From contig JAFKAC010000005.1 in NCBI GenBank assembly GCA_025766275.1, positions 1,736,001 through 1,800,000 of the forward strand: a stretch of DNA of 64,000 nucleotides, given 5' to 3'. The DNA is from Lactarius indigo (taxonomy: Eukaryota; Basidiomycota; Agaricomycetes; Russulales; Russulaceae). Each line of letters opens with the position of its first letter. Position 1 is the first letter of the stretch. Made by a program: the position numbers and the translations under genes. The notes below the pieces were generated by a model. It worked only from the letters and a program-made list of their open reading frames with translations. It made no database searches and had not been told where the DNA came from. This document shows, in pieces, positions 12,490 through 24,095 of the stretch.

Positions 12490-12996
12490 GTGATATGTCT
12501 GTTTGTCTGTCCGTCCGCTGGCACGTGCGGACGATCTTCTCTTTTTCATAATCTTCTTTTCGATACAAACTTTCATACGACCATATTCACGCTACACATA
12601 TCCGAGCGTCTTGATCTCCCATGGATAGCAGTCATCGACTGGTCTTGCTTGACCCCCGGCCCCACACCCGCGAGTGTCTAAACGTCATGTTTTGTTCTGT
12701 TTTCTCTTGCACGACTACATTGCAAGTGACGATGCGAAATATGTTCTCTGCTTGTGATTTCCACACCGAATGCCGACGTCGCATTGTTCGTATGAGAGCT
12801 TCCCAGCTCTATCTTTATTATGTCCGTGACAGGACTCGATGATATACTCACTATAAAATATCTGCCGGCGTGTCAACAGTCGATTGCGCGCGTCGCATCG
12901 CAGCATCTCACCATAGCTTCTCTCAAGTCCTCGTCCACATTCTCTTCTCTCCCCGGTACCCCAACGTCCACTGTCCTCTCTCTGGACCCCAGCACC
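12490..12996 (+). other. Intergenic: AVL9 3' end and family member A promoter
   Basis: No coding sequence was seen. It holds the AVL9 3' flank and the promoter of family member A, with a TATA element at 12852-12858. Confidence 0.5.
12852..12858 (+). promoter_or_regulatory. TATA box, family member A
   Basis: TATAAAA lies 145 nt upstream of the ATG at 12997. All six family members have a TATA-like element 80-149 nt upstream of their starts. Confidence 0.5.
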
Positions 12997-13717
12997 ATGG
13001 CCACCCCGCTCCACTGCAGCTCTGAAACCGAACTCTGGATCACGTACCACCAGGCGTCGCGCAAGCACAAGCAGGTGACCGCCCAGCTGATCGATGTCGG
13101 CGAGCACAGCCAGCTACTCGTCCTCGAGGACGTTCTCGACCACATCTTCCAGCAGGACTTTGTGGACCCAAAATGGCGCTCCGTGGTGTGGTGGGAGGAC
13201 TGCGCCGGAGCGCGGCTCAAGGCGAGCGACACGGTGCAAGACCTGCTCACACGCGGCGCCGGTGGGGCGCCCGGCACCGCGTTGCGCCTGATCATCGGTA
13301 AGTGAACGTCCGCGCAGATGAACCCCCCCCCGCGATTCGCTTAGGAATCGCTCCGGTCCGCAGCGGACATCCCGACGGCCCTCTGGGTACACTACGAATA
13401 CACGCGTTGCGCACGCCCGGCGCACTCCACGACGCAGCGTATCCGCCTGGACCTGCCGCACGCCAAGTTAGAGTGCCTCGGACACGTCACGAACCACATT
13501 TTTGCGCAGGGGTATCTCCCGTGCAATGTGCGTTCGTTGGTATCCTGGAAAGACGCATGTGGGAGCCACATCGAGGAGTGCGAGAAGGTGGAGGTGCTGC
13601 TCTCTCGGGGAGAGGGAACGTGCGAGGAGAAGCCTCTGCGGCTGGTTGTCGGTTGGTGGCCTGTGCCGATTTTTATTTGATCTCGCCGCTTGCTGATAGC
13701 AATTCTCAGATCTGTGA
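12997..13717 (+). CDS. Two-repeat orphan family, member A
   Basis: Uncharacterised protein of 198 aa from three exons: 12997-13297, 13364-13651 and 13710-13717. I do not recognise a named domain. It is an internal tandem duplication of a unit of about 90 residues. Unit 1 begins ELWITYHQASR and ends LRLII; unit 2 begins ALWVHYEY and ends LRLVV. Shared positions in both units include an aromatic-rich first strand (W-x2-Y), a central helix with H-I-F, an R-S-x-V-x-W strand, a short V-x-x-L-L turn, and the closing LRL strand. Each unit is followed by a phase-1 intron. The last exon supplies only the final D-L and stop. It is Cys-richer than C-F. Member B lies 1.2 kb downstream in the same orientation. 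Confidence 0.82.
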
Positions 13718-14940
13718 CGATGACGAGAGTCTGTATGGTGGAATGTCGGGAGTAGTACGGGTTATGTTTGACCATTGGCCAAGTATGAGCGAATCCGTTG
13801 GATCCAGAGGGTTGTCACAACCGTATGATATGATGACTACGTATAGATCGACACGTTGGTTTGTACCCACGTAATCCGAGAGCGAAGAAGGGAAAAATCA
13901 GGGCACAGAGGCAATAAATCGAGGCCAGTGCAAGTGAGAAGCAAGTGAGAAGAATCGTTTGCGCGTGATGAAGCAAGCATTCGTCCGTCAGGGGGAACCC
14001 ACCACGACCGAGGTCGAATGATCTATGGCCGCTGTGAGCACACATTTACAATTGGCTGCAATGTCGAAGGCCCACGGGTTCAAATGAAAGATTGGGGATG
14101 CTCGTCGCCGCAGAGCGGAGGACGTTAGATAAAGAGACGTTTATAGGTGGGGCCAGACACATGAAATATTCGACCCCCAGAAAGTTGCTTGGTGAACATC
14201 GTCTCCCAGTCACCACTGTGGGAGTGGAGAAAAGAACGATTAATTGGCACATCGACGAGGTAAACTGGTCAATGACAGGATTGGGAGGAGAGCTTCCTTT
14301 GTGGGACAAGCGTGATGCTTCTTGTTGCCTTTCATCTTGTCTTTTTATGGTAAGTCTACTTCCTATATCTTACTGTCCTTTTGTTTCCATGCCTACCCGT
14401 GCTTGCGCTGTGGACGGATGCTGGGAAACGCCACAACGGATTCAGATGGACATAACTAGTCTCTGAGCGGCAAGCGACCACGCGCATGACAGCTCGCCGC
14501 TCGTAGCTCAGTATTGTCCTGCGTCATGGCTTTCCTTTATGTGACTCATACTCAGACTCTAGTCGCTTCGAAGACTTCTGAGTCTTAGAAACCTCACCAC
14601 GATAGCGAAACGGTTTCACTCGTGGCTGTGAATCTGGAGGGTGCTTTAGAGTAGATTTGGCAGCATAGAGGCACCACATTGGCATCAGTAGCCGACACCA
14701 AATATGCGTTTGTCGCCGTCGCGGATGTCGCAGCAATTGAGAACCCGCCAGTTCCGTTTCACCCGCCCTCCTTTCACAGTAGCCGACGGGCCATAAAAAG
14801 GGCCCGTGAGGGGGCCCGACATATTGTCCCACTCTACTATTCCAACCATAGATTCCTCAATCTCTCCCCATTCGCCCTCTTCGCTTTCCAGCACACCAAC
14901 TTCGACCCTTCTCTCTGCATTTGGCTTGGACGACGACGAC
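13718..14940. other. Intergenic between family members A and B
   Basis: No reading frame has recognisable protein features. A 124-codon open stretch at 14092-14466 lacks family resemblance and is not annotated. The 3' end of this region holds the promoter of member B. Confidence 0.45.
14792..14800 (+). promoter_or_regulatory. TATA-like element, family member B
   Basis: CATAAAAAG lies 149 nt upstream of the ATG at 14941, nearly the same spacing as in member A (145 nt). Confidence 0.45.
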
Positions 14941-15648
14941 ATGTCTGCTGCTGCACACGTACACTGCGGTTCTGAGCTCTGGATCACGTACCACCAGGCG
15001 TCGCGCGTGCAACGTCAGGTGACTGCACAGCTCATCGACGTCGGCGACGGGACGCACCTGCACGACCTCGAGGATGTTCTCGACCATGTCTTCCTGCAAG
15101 GCTTCGTCGACCCAAAATGGCGCTCCGTCGCTTGGTGGGAGGAATGTACCTCCGCGCGGCTCAAGGGAAGCCACGTCGTCCAGGAGCTGCTCGCACGGGG
15201 CATTGGAAGCACTCCCACGTCCGCACTCCGTCTTGTCATAGGTACGCCTAACTCCCCCATGAGCGAAGGGCGGAAATGCGAATGACGTGAATTTTTTGTA
15301 GCGGACATTCCGGCGGCCGTTTGGGTGCACTATGAATATGCCCACTGCGCGCGGCACCAAACTGCGACGCAGCGCATTCGCCTCGATGCGCCACATATGA
15401 AGGGTTGTGAGCGCCTCGCGCACATCACCAATTATATCTTCGCGCAGGGGTATCTCCCTTGCAAGGTCCGTTCGTTGGTGTCCTGGAAAGGCGCGTGTGG
15501 AAGGCACCTGGAAGAGAGTGTGAGGGTCGAAGACGTCCTCTCTTGGGGAGAGGGTACTTGCGAGCACAAGCCCCTGCGACTCGTGATTGGTGAGCACCCA
15601 GCTACGAGATGACGCATGTTTTCTAATCGGGGCATTGTAGACATGTAA
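14941..15648 (+). CDS. Two-repeat orphan family, member B
   Basis: Paralogue of member A: 198 aa from exons 14941-15241, 15302-15589 and 15641-15648. Exon lengths are identical to those of A (301, 288 and 8 nt), and both intron phases are 1. Unit 1 starts ELWITYHQASR and ends LRLVI. Unit 2 starts AVWVHYEY and ends LRLVI. The last 8-nt exon gives D-M-stop, where the other members give D-L-stop. The ATG at 14941 is the first in-frame ATG after the TATA-like element; the open frame upstream lacks an ATG. A and B form a direct tandem pair separate from the C-F palindrome. Function is unknown. Confidence 0.82.
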
Positions 15649-15893
15649 CGGTGTCGATCGTGAGGTTTAATCCCATAACAACATACAAACTACAGTCGTT
15701 CCTTACTCTCGCCAGTGGCATTTTGTTCTTTATACCCTCATTAGCACAATGGAATTATACCTGTCCTTCGACTTTGGCAGTAACAAGTGATATCTTTACC
15801 AAACAAAGAATGGTAAGATAAAGTATATTGCTACATATCGTACAAATGTGACCCGACCGATATAATATATTTTACGTGTTATGAGTAAGCTCG

Positions 15894-18162
15894 TTAATCT
15901 AACACTGTGAGTCCGTCGTAGCTGGGCTTCTCGAGCGCGCGCTTCATAATGGACAATGGGGTCATCTCTGGTTTCCGGGGAAGCTTCACCTCTTCGCCTT
16001 TCTCGTCCACCAAGACTATATCGTCATCCAACGGCTCCTCTACGTCCTCGCCCATAAATACCTTCATCATCGCAGGATTGAACCCGCTCATGAGAGCGAC
16101 GCCCTTGCTTTCTGCCTCAACAGGCGCCGTCTGGAGCTCACCCGCGAGGTTCCAATACACGATCTCTGGCACATCGTACCCCGCATCCTCATAGGCGCGC
16201 GCGATCGCATCATGATTGGTCACCCAAGCTCCAGGGTCCTCCTTCGCGGGCTCCGCGGCGTCAAACTGCATGTCAGAAAACACGAAGAGACGCTTGACCA
16301 TGTCTTCTCGCGGCACGCGGTGCTGCACGGCCAGCGGGAGCAGCAAGCGAACAAACACGGCGTGCAGATTCGTATTCGATCCCCACGAGCTGCGTATCAT
16401 CGCCGCGACGTTGGCCGCGACTCCCGCGCCCTCCTGAAGCGTGACGATCTCGGGCTCCGCGGAGAAGGTGATGAACACGTTCGCAAATGGCGGCTTGGCG
16501 AGCTGCGCGAGCACCATCGAGAGCGCCACGGCGGGGAGGATGGGCTGTGTCTCTGGGTACTGCCAGTAGATGTCGCCCATCGACCCGGAGACGTCGCAGA
16601 CGGCGAGGGAGTTGTCTAGCGTGCCGGCCTCGCGTAGCCTCGCAAGCATCGCATTCCATTGCGCGTCCACGACCTGCGCCTCTCGTCGGGCGACGCGCGC
16701 GCGGAACCCAGTGGGAACGGAGCTGCTCCAGGGTTTCATCTGCTCGTAGACGGTCGGCGCGATGGCCTTGGCCACCAGCTCATGTGGGAGGAGCGTCGCT
16801 CCGGAAATCTGGACCTTGCCTTCGGCTACGCTCTCTAGATAGGCATCAAATCGTTGGCCGTCATTCTTGAAGAAGTTCTTGCTGTTGATGTGCATGCATT
16901 TGGACGGGACGTGTTTGTATGAGACATCGCCCCAACGGCGCGCGGCCATGAGGGGCTCCGGAACGCGGGACGAAGCACGTAGCGGTGTGAGAACCCAGCG
17001 TTGGTAGAACGAACGAAGGACGTGCACATCATCTCCTGAAACGGCGGCAGAGGCGTCGATCGACCGAGAAAGGGACGACATGACGCCGCCACGAAACAGG
17101 AGTATCGCCACAGCGGTAGAGATGTTTGTCACTCTATCGTGCGAGGCCGAAGGTGTAGGTGCCCATTTTCCGACGAAAGACACCTTTCTCAAGATATGGT
17201 CTCGCTCCTCGCCGTCTGCAAGGGTTTCTGCTCTGCGCATGAGAGATGCTTGCTCGACGAGCTCGTCTGAAAGTAGGCGTGCGACGGCAACATAAAGCGC
17301 GCGGAAACGACGCTCAGAGAGCTTGGAAAGCAGAAGCTGGTGGGACTCTGCTGCATTCTTAACGCGGCGCCCACGTGCAATGGCCCTGGCTTTCTGGTTC
17401 CTGTCTGCAAAAAGTTCCCTGACTTGTTCTGCGGTCATTCCGGAGAGGCGCTCGGTGGTTGTGAGTCTTTTAGGACCAACGGATTGCCCTCGAGCGGAGG
17501 GTCCCCGAGCGACATGCAAGAATGGAGCGGGGTAAGTGTCAAGTTGTTCAAGGGTGGCGAGGGCAAGAATATTGAGAAGATCTTTCCAGTAGCCATGCAG
17601 CATCTGGGTAGACTTGGACCTGGACTTGACGACGCAGAGAGGAGCCACGAGCTGAGAGAGGTTCGCAATTGCCGTACGCGGGTGGTGCTCATAGAGCCAG
17701 CCAAAAGCCCTGGATGTATGCATCGTGGTCAGCAGATTGAACGCACAAGAGCTCGGGGACGTACTTGTAAAAGAGCTCTTTATCACCCTTACCATCGTGA
17801 ATGCTCCGCGTGTTCCAGATGATCCTCAAGGCGAGGCCGGGGTCCTCTTCCCATGCCTTGGACAGCACAGCGTTAATCCTCTCTCTGGGCATGTGAAGAG
17901 ACAAGCTCTGAAATGCGTCAAGTGTGTGTGAAAGTGTCGAGTTGAATGCCGGCGCTGAATTTTGGGTGTACTTTCGGTGCGCAACAGACTTGAGTGCATT
18001 CATGAAGGTATTCTCGGGCTCCGGTGCGTCGACATCCATAGTATCAGGGGTTGACCGAGGCGGAAGTAGAACATCGAGAAAGTCAGGGTCAAAGAGCTCA
18101 GGGATGTGGGGGAGCGTGACGATCTGAGAGGTGGAAGCTGCGCCAGAAGCCGAAGCCGACAT
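15894..18162 (-). CDS. DUF2828 family protein with C-terminal vWA/MIDAS domain
   Basis: Two exons (18162-17765 and 17709-15894) give 737 aa. The N-terminal two thirds match the DUF2828 architecture, including the helical motif KAFGWLYEHHPRTA formed exactly at the splice junction, and WGDVSYKHVPSKCM near the middle. The C-terminal domain is von Willebrand A-like, with a metal-ion-dependent adhesion site DVSGSM (D-x-S-x-S), followed by FITFSAEPE and RLFVFSDMQFD. DUF2828 proteins are widespread in fungi and plants; they resemble TROVE/Ro60-type proteins in pairing a helical module with a vWA domain, and RNA binding has been suggested. Their function is not established. The ATG at 18162 is used because the slightly longer frame starts on a non-ATG codon. 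Divergent from the DHHC gene. Confidence 0.9.
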
Positions 18163-18582
18163 TATTCTCTGCGGGGGTGGCAAGAGAGGATGAGATGTGG
18201 CCTCCCATAAGAGCCAATGGCTTATATCATTCTGGGTCTAGCGGTGGCTGCGTCGCCTAGTCACTCGGGTTCGGAGGGCGACTCGACTGGTGACTCGTGC
18301 TGCACTGCCCCCAGAGATGTACCTGCACCTAACATGGTAGCGGTACTGTAGCGCCTCTCGACTCCCGAGCCTTTGATGAGGCTTGCTGCCGTCACCGTAC
18401 TGCCCACTGAGAACGGCTGTTAGGTAAGAGTTTGTACTGCGCCTGCAAGTTACATCTTTTTTGCGGCTGTGCCCGACGATGTCCCTCCTTCCCGTTTCGT
18501 ATCGACAGTCTTCCTTCTTTGATCTTCTGCCTCGCTCATGCCACCCTTTCTTTAGACTATTTTGACACCGCACTCAGTTCCC
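18163..18582. promoter_or_regulatory. Divergent intergenic promoter region, DUF2828 / DHHC
   Basis: 420 bp between two divergent start codons. No clear TATA element or palindrome was noticed. A pyrimidine-rich stretch precedes the DHHC start on the plus strand, as is common in fungal leaders. Confidence 0.35.
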
Positions 18583-20072
18583 ATGAGCACAGAAAACCCT
18601 CTTCCACTTTATGCCTTTGAGCCAGGAAGCTTACCCCCGATCCGGAAGCCTGTCGATGACTATGATTCCGACGACGAACGTCCAGGCAACCCACGCCGGT
18701 GGTACCATTACGTGCCTTTGTGCAGTAAGTAAACTCACTCTCTGGGCAGACCTCACTCGATTACTGACGTACACACATCGCAGTCGCAGTCTTGCTCCTG
18801 CTTGCGCCTCATCCCTCCATCTTGCACGTCCTCCTCAACTACCACTACCTAACCCTCCACGCGACGCGCTACTTCCTCGCCCACCTCCTCGTTATCTATA
18901 CCCTTTCTTTCCTTGCATTCAGCTCACTCATCGTCTGCGTGGCGCGTGACCCGGGACCTGTGCCTGAGGCAAAGCCAGAGGTACAGCAAGATGCGGATGG
19001 CGAGATCAGCTTCGAAGACGCGCTCCTCAGCACACCACCGGAGGACTACACGCAGCCCGGGAAGTGGTGCCGTATTTGCTGGCGGCCCAAACCCGAGCGC
19101 GCACACCACTGCTCCCAATGCGGGCGGTGCGTGCTCAAGATGGGTGTGTGAGGCCACCGATCCCCCCGTGGCACGTCGTACTCACGCCTACTCCGCGCGT
19201 GGTAGATCATCACTGTCCCTGGATGGGCGCAAAATGCATCGTGCGCACCTTTATTCCGCGGTAGCGCTCATTACTGACGCGCGAGTGCACTGTGCAGGGC
19301 TTCCGAACGTATTCGTCTTTTCTGCATTTCTTGGCGTCTGTCACGCTCCTAGCGATCTACATCGCCGTGATATGCATCCGCGGGCTCAACTTTGCGTTTA
19401 GACATCCGCTTGCCATCGTACGTGTTGAGCTGGACTCATGACCGATATCGACGACGAATCCCCTCCCTTTTTCTCTCCAGAACGAAATCACGCCCGTGCA
19501 TATGCTTTTGCTGTCCTTTGCCGGTTGCGCATTTACGCTCATCATGGGCTCTTTCTTCGGCTACCACGTCTACCTCCTCCTGTACGCTCTCCCTTCCTGC
19601 TCGTTGATATTTTCGAACAAAGACCTCTTTCCTAGCACGAATCAAACTACGCTCGAACACATCTCGCCGTTCTATATCTTGCGGTACCTCCCCCCGCTCC
19701 CATCGGGCCGCCTCTCGAGCCCGCCACTGGAGCACCAGCTTGCGTCTGGGCAGCGTCGCGCAGTCCGCGCCGTCCACGCGCGCCTGTACTTATACGACGT
19801 TGGCTGGCGGCGCAATGTGGAGCAGGTGTTTGGAATGGGGGCGAAGCGGCGGTGGCAAGCATGGACGGGCCGATTGCTTTGGGGCGGTGGTTGGTACGTT
19901 CGGTGTCCATTTCGCCGCTCGCTGCTCGTCCCACTAATTCTCGCGCCTGTGGTTGCATGCTTTTGTTTTTAGTCATGGCACAGGAACACAGTTCCCGCGC
20001 AACCCTCGTGCAGAGGACGTACTCGCGGAGTTGGCGGCGGAGTTAATCCGGATAGAAAATGGCACAGACTGA
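18583..20072 (+). CDS. DHHC-type protein S-palmitoyltransferase
   Basis: Integral membrane enzyme that transfers palmitate to cysteines of target proteins. Seven exons: 18583-18724, 18784-19143, 19206-19240, 19298-19417, 19481-19581, 19636-19893, 19973-20072, giving 371 aa. Two membrane segments lie near residues 48-65 and 80-105. The cysteine-rich domain follows, with C-R-I-C and H-H-C-S-Q-C-x-R-C motifs. The catalytic DHHC (residues 168-171, C171 the acyl acceptor) spans the exon 2/3 junction, then PWMGAKCIGFRTY. Two more membrane segments come after it. The TTxE motif of the family is visible as TTLEHISPF. The exact orthologue (Pfa3-like or other) cannot be settled by eye. Convergent with the seven-TM gene, 155 bp away. 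Confidence 0.92.
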
Positions 20073-20227
20073 GGTGTCTGGTTAGGTTTTGGACTCTACG
20101 ATTACTCGCACGATATATATACCGTTCTTGCTGTATTTCTTGTCAGTATATATTAAAGCAAGCCAAGAATACAACGTCAGAGATATTTGGCTACATAAAA
20201 GTACATGGTGGGAGGGAAGCCGCATTA

Positions 20228-21890
20228 TCACCGCTCAGCATACTCGGTCGTGTCCTGATGTCGCCACCGTCTTAGTGGCCCCCACCACCACAACGAAGAA
20301 TTCGTCTCTTCTGGATTTTGATTCGCCCCGGGTTGCCGGTGCTGGGGCTCCCTCTCGCGTTTTGTTGTTCTCTCCGTTCTTTCCTCCTCTATCACCACAC
20401 CTTCCGTCCCCCTACTCTGCCCATGGCGTATCAGCCGCTCAGCGCCCTCCATCTCATATGCACCTGCGGCCTCCCTCTCCCTCTCCCGTACCCCGAAGGA
20501 TCCGAGAGCCCATCCCGCGTTTGCGGGCACGTCCGCCGGCGGGCCGTCGACGCCAAACACCTCACGGATATGCTCTGCACGCTCCATCGCGCGGCGGCGG
20601 GCGGCACTGACGTGGGCGTTACAGACGTAGCGATAAGCCCTTTGCGCGAGGGACCACGGCCAATATCTGCCATTGACTTGGGTATCGTTTTGTCCTCTCG
20701 TCGAGGTATCGCCGGACTGCGAAGACGCGGGGAGGGAATCGGTGTCTGAGCCCCTCCCCCTCCTCACCGTCGTCGTGCTGGACGGTGCCTTCTCCACAGC
20801 AGAGGTGGTAGCGCGGCCGCCGCCAGCGATAACGTTCCACGCACCGCGAAGACGCTCTTTATGCTCCTTCCTGCGCGCATCGCGAGTTGCCCGGCGCTTA
20901 CGGCGCTTTTCGGAGCGGCGGAGCCACTCGCCGACCTCGCCTATGCCCATACCCGCTCCGACCCACCACCACCAGCCAAAGAAGCTCTGCCAGAGGATGA
21001 CGGCGCCAGTCAGGCCGGGCACCCATTCGAACTGGTCGCGTGAGGGTATGTACGAGATCGTGAGGGCGGTGTAGGCGAGCGCAAGCAGGATCGCGCCGGC
21101 ACCAAAGGCCGCGGTGCCACCGTCCGTGCGCCACGCCTGCTTGCGGTTCACGACGAAGCCCCAGATCCCGAGCGAAAGCGTGAAGAGGATGGAGAGTGTC
21201 GCATTGCAAACATTCCGCACCGCGCTCGCCACGGTGTTGAACTGCTGGCCTGGGTGGAGCGGAGCAAGCTGCATCCCTGCGGCGATAATGGCGAGGGGGC
21301 CGAGTAGGATGAAAATGAGCTGTGCCTCGAGGCGGGAGGGATACATAAGGGAAAGGAATTGGATGTGCGTGATCTGTAAGAAGAAAAAAAGTATAGACGA
21401 ATTAAGATGGGGAACCTTGCCACGGGGTGAGTGGGCGGCGTACCTGCGTAAGTGCTGAAACTAGAGCGTTCATGAGGAGCCAGGTGATCAGCCCTCCCTG
21501 TGACCAGCCGGCTTCGACGCGAGGATCGTTGAGAGGGGGTAAATCGAAGGCAATATACTCGAGCATAAATGGCCAATTTTGGCTTTGTCGCATCGTGTCA
21601 TTGAGCAGGAGTGTGAGAGAGGCGATCTCTGATGCGAGGAGGACAACAGCGGCGGATAATTGGAGAAAAAAATTTACGCGTGCGAGACGGACATGGTAGG
21701 GGGCGGTAAATAACAGCTGGATGAGAAGGATGCAGACGAGGGTGAGTGTGATACCGTTGATGAGGATTTGAATTGGGAGAGAGCGGGCGAAAACAGGACG
21801 ATATGAGAGATAAGGGTTGGTGGTGTAGCCACTGTAGTCGAAGAGGTCAGCGGGGGGAACAAACTCTGGGGGAGGGTCGGACAGACCCAT
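20228..21890 (-). CDS. Orphan seven-transmembrane protein with long basic C-tail
   Basis: Two exons (21890-21444 and 21373-20228) give 530 aa. I do not recognise a named family. Hydrophobic segments near residues 38-61, 72-96, 132-148, 166-186, 204-224, 237-258 and 270-290 suggest seven membrane spans. A short N-terminus precedes them, and a tail of about 240 residues rich in Arg, Glu and Ser follows. A notable run of four Trp (GWWWWVG) lies in the last span. The tail starts with a basic block (SEKRRKRRATRDARRKEHK). The arrangement resembles a receptor-like membrane protein, but no GPCR family motif was recognised. The ATG at 21890 is used; the open frame upstream lacks an ATG. Confidence 0.75.
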
Positions 21891-23264
21891 CGTGGGTGTG
21901 GTTTGTTGCAACGCCTCGTTTGGGCATTCGTTGACACTCTCTGCACCTTCGTCTTGGCAAAACTGATGTAATGCGGAATTGGTCTTGGCCCACCTTATTG
22001 GCCGCTTGGGGGCTCTCCGTGCCGCACTCACGCAAGTGCACTGGCGCAGCCTCTACAGCTAGTGATCAGAGCGTGGGTGTTGTGAAGTCGTGGATACGCG
22101 TGTATGGTCTGCTGAGCAGGGCTGGTTACGCCCGAGTCAGCCTGCACACCAAGTCGGGACCATCCGAACAACGACGCCGAGTAGCCCGAGGGTGGCTTGT
22201 AGAATTCAACCGGCCCGCCCCCGATCCCTCTGGCTTTGGTGAGCATAGGCGTTGACTCCCTTGCCCCGCCACCTGCCTTGAGATTGTCTATCACATCTAC
22301 GAAAGCGCTCGATCCCCATCGCTTTTCTGGCTCCATGGTATTTTCCTCGATCGCAGCTCAGGTCTTGGACCCAAAATTCTATCAGCCCAGAGGACCTCAG
22401 CCTCTTTTATAGTTGCGTCTGTTTCGCATTGGTTTTTTATTCTTTCTTTCGTTGATGTTTCGTGTCCGTGCTAGTAGAGATGTGGGTGAGTGCCGACATC
22501 GCGCAACACGGCCCTCGTCCTGCGAGCAACTCGGATGTGGGTTCTGCCACTGAAAGACCCATTTTTGAACGACACTTCGCCATCACTGAGCGGGGTGCGT
22601 GGCGGATGTCCTCAAGCAGTGCGGACTGCGATCGAAGATAGACTCACGGCCACACCACTGGACGCTCATCCGAGATGAGCAGGTCTCCGTCGCCGAGTCT
22701 TCTCGCTGCTGCTAGAGTATCTCTCCACTGGCTTCTGGTCGCACAGCTCCAAAAGCACACGGTCGACGCGACGACCTTATCACATCAGAGAAATGGCAAT
22801 ATATCTGGGGCTGCTTAGACCGTAGAGACGAGCGGCACGCAAGACCCTAGTCTTTCATCGCACAGTCCTTGGTGCTGGGCGCGAGAACGACGCGCGATGT
22901 CTGGTGAGATGAGTAAGCATCAGCATCTATGTTACGACGTTATTTTCACCAGCAGTCTTTCTGTGGGTATCACAGGTATTGTGGGTGTGTAAAATAGGAT
23001 ATGTGGCCAATCCTCAAACAGAAATGTATCCCACGGTGTAGCTTCTCTCAAGAATAATCTCATAGATCAAGCACCTCTTCCGCCCATCCCTTCAAAAACA
23101 CACACACTTGACTAGACCAACATTCATAACGTTGGACATGGCGCACCAGAAAAGGAAAAGAAAAATAGAATAAAGAGTGTGTGTAGCTCTAGCTATGACA
23201 GCGGCAGTTACGGTAAACTTTCTTTTCGGATCCCAATTCTCAATTACAACAGATTTGCATGCCT
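21891..23264. other. Intergenic, 3' flank repeat of family member C
   Basis: No gene was recognised. From about 22.8 kb to 23.26 kb, the sequence downstream of member C resembles the downstream flanks of members D and E. It shares the track around GACAGCGGCAGTTACGGTAA at about 23199, the GAGAAGC block and the ATTGGCCACA block. It therefore belongs to the duplicated unit. Confidence 0.5.
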
Positions 23265-24010
23265 TTAGAGGTCTATAGGTTTTCGTCAGCGTCCGCTAAG
23301 ACAGCCTTGCCATTGAGGACTCACCAATTACGAGGCGCAGGGGCTTATCCTCACTAACACCCTCGCCAGAGGAGAGTAAATCGTCGACTCTCGCATTCTC
23401 TGCGATGTGCCTCCCGGATGCTCGCTTCCACGAGACCGCGGAGCGCACCTTGTTGGGCAGATACCCTTTGGCGAAAATGTGGTTGGTGATGTGGGCCAGG
23501 CGCTCGAATTTGGTGTGAGGCAAATCGAGACGGATGCGCTGCACGGAAGTATGGGAGTGCCTGTCGTGCAAGTACTCATAGTGGACCCAAATAGCGACTG
23601 GGATGTCAGCTGGTTCCGGGAAGCCGCGTCAGCGTACCGCACTACGAAAACAAAAACAACAAAAGCATACATATGACAAGACGCAGAGCAGTTTCGGGGG
23701 TGTTTCCGGCACCGTTTGCAAGTAGGTCCTTAACGGTGTGGCTTGCCTTGAGGCGTACCGAGTCGCAGTCTTCCAACCAAACGACAGAGCGCCACTTGGG
23801 GTCGACGAAACCTTGTTGGAAGACGTGGTCGAGGACGTCCTCAAGGTCGAAGAGCTGGGTACCGTCGCTGATTTCGATCAGCTGTGCGGTGACCGGCTTC
23901 TGTGCGCGCGATGCCTGGTGGTAGGTGATCCAGAGCTCGGAGGCGCGGTGAACAGAGACTACCCCTGCGTCAACAGGGATGAGAGCTGCATTGGTAAGGA
24001 CAGGAAGCAT
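23265..24010 (-). CDS. Two-repeat orphan family, member C
   Basis: 210 aa from exons 24010-23671, 23609-23325 and 23272-23265. The structure is as in A and B: unit 1 (ELWITYHQASR to LRLVI) ends at a phase-1 intron, unit 2 (AIWVHYEY to LRLVI) is one 285-nt exon flanked by phase-1 introns, and the final 8-nt exon encodes D-L-stop. A 12-16 residue N-terminal extension, shared with F, precedes the first unit. C and D are divergent, with 1.65 kb between their starts. C is the inverted counterpart of F; their 5' flanks match closely, including the TATA region. The 3' flank of C instead resembles those of D and E. Confidence 0.85.
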
Positions 24011-24087
24011 GTTTGAGACTAGAAAAGCTGGGTGTTGTGAAGAGGAATTGAGATGTGATGGGTAAGTAGCTGGCTTGCTGGCTCGTC

Positions 24088-24095
24088 TTTTATAG
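24088..24095 (-). promoter_or_regulatory. TATA box, family member C
   Basis: CTATAAAA on the minus strand, about 80 nt upstream of the ATG at 24010. Sequence and spacing match member F. Confidence 0.55.

Noticed and set aside
13302..13874. 190-codon open frame overlapping family member A
   Set aside because: It is an out-of-frame shadow of exon 2 of member A; it has no domain and contains intron sequence.
20318..20749. Plus-strand open frames across the seven-TM gene
   Set aside because: They lie antisense to the long, clearly coding minus-strand frame and have no domain features.
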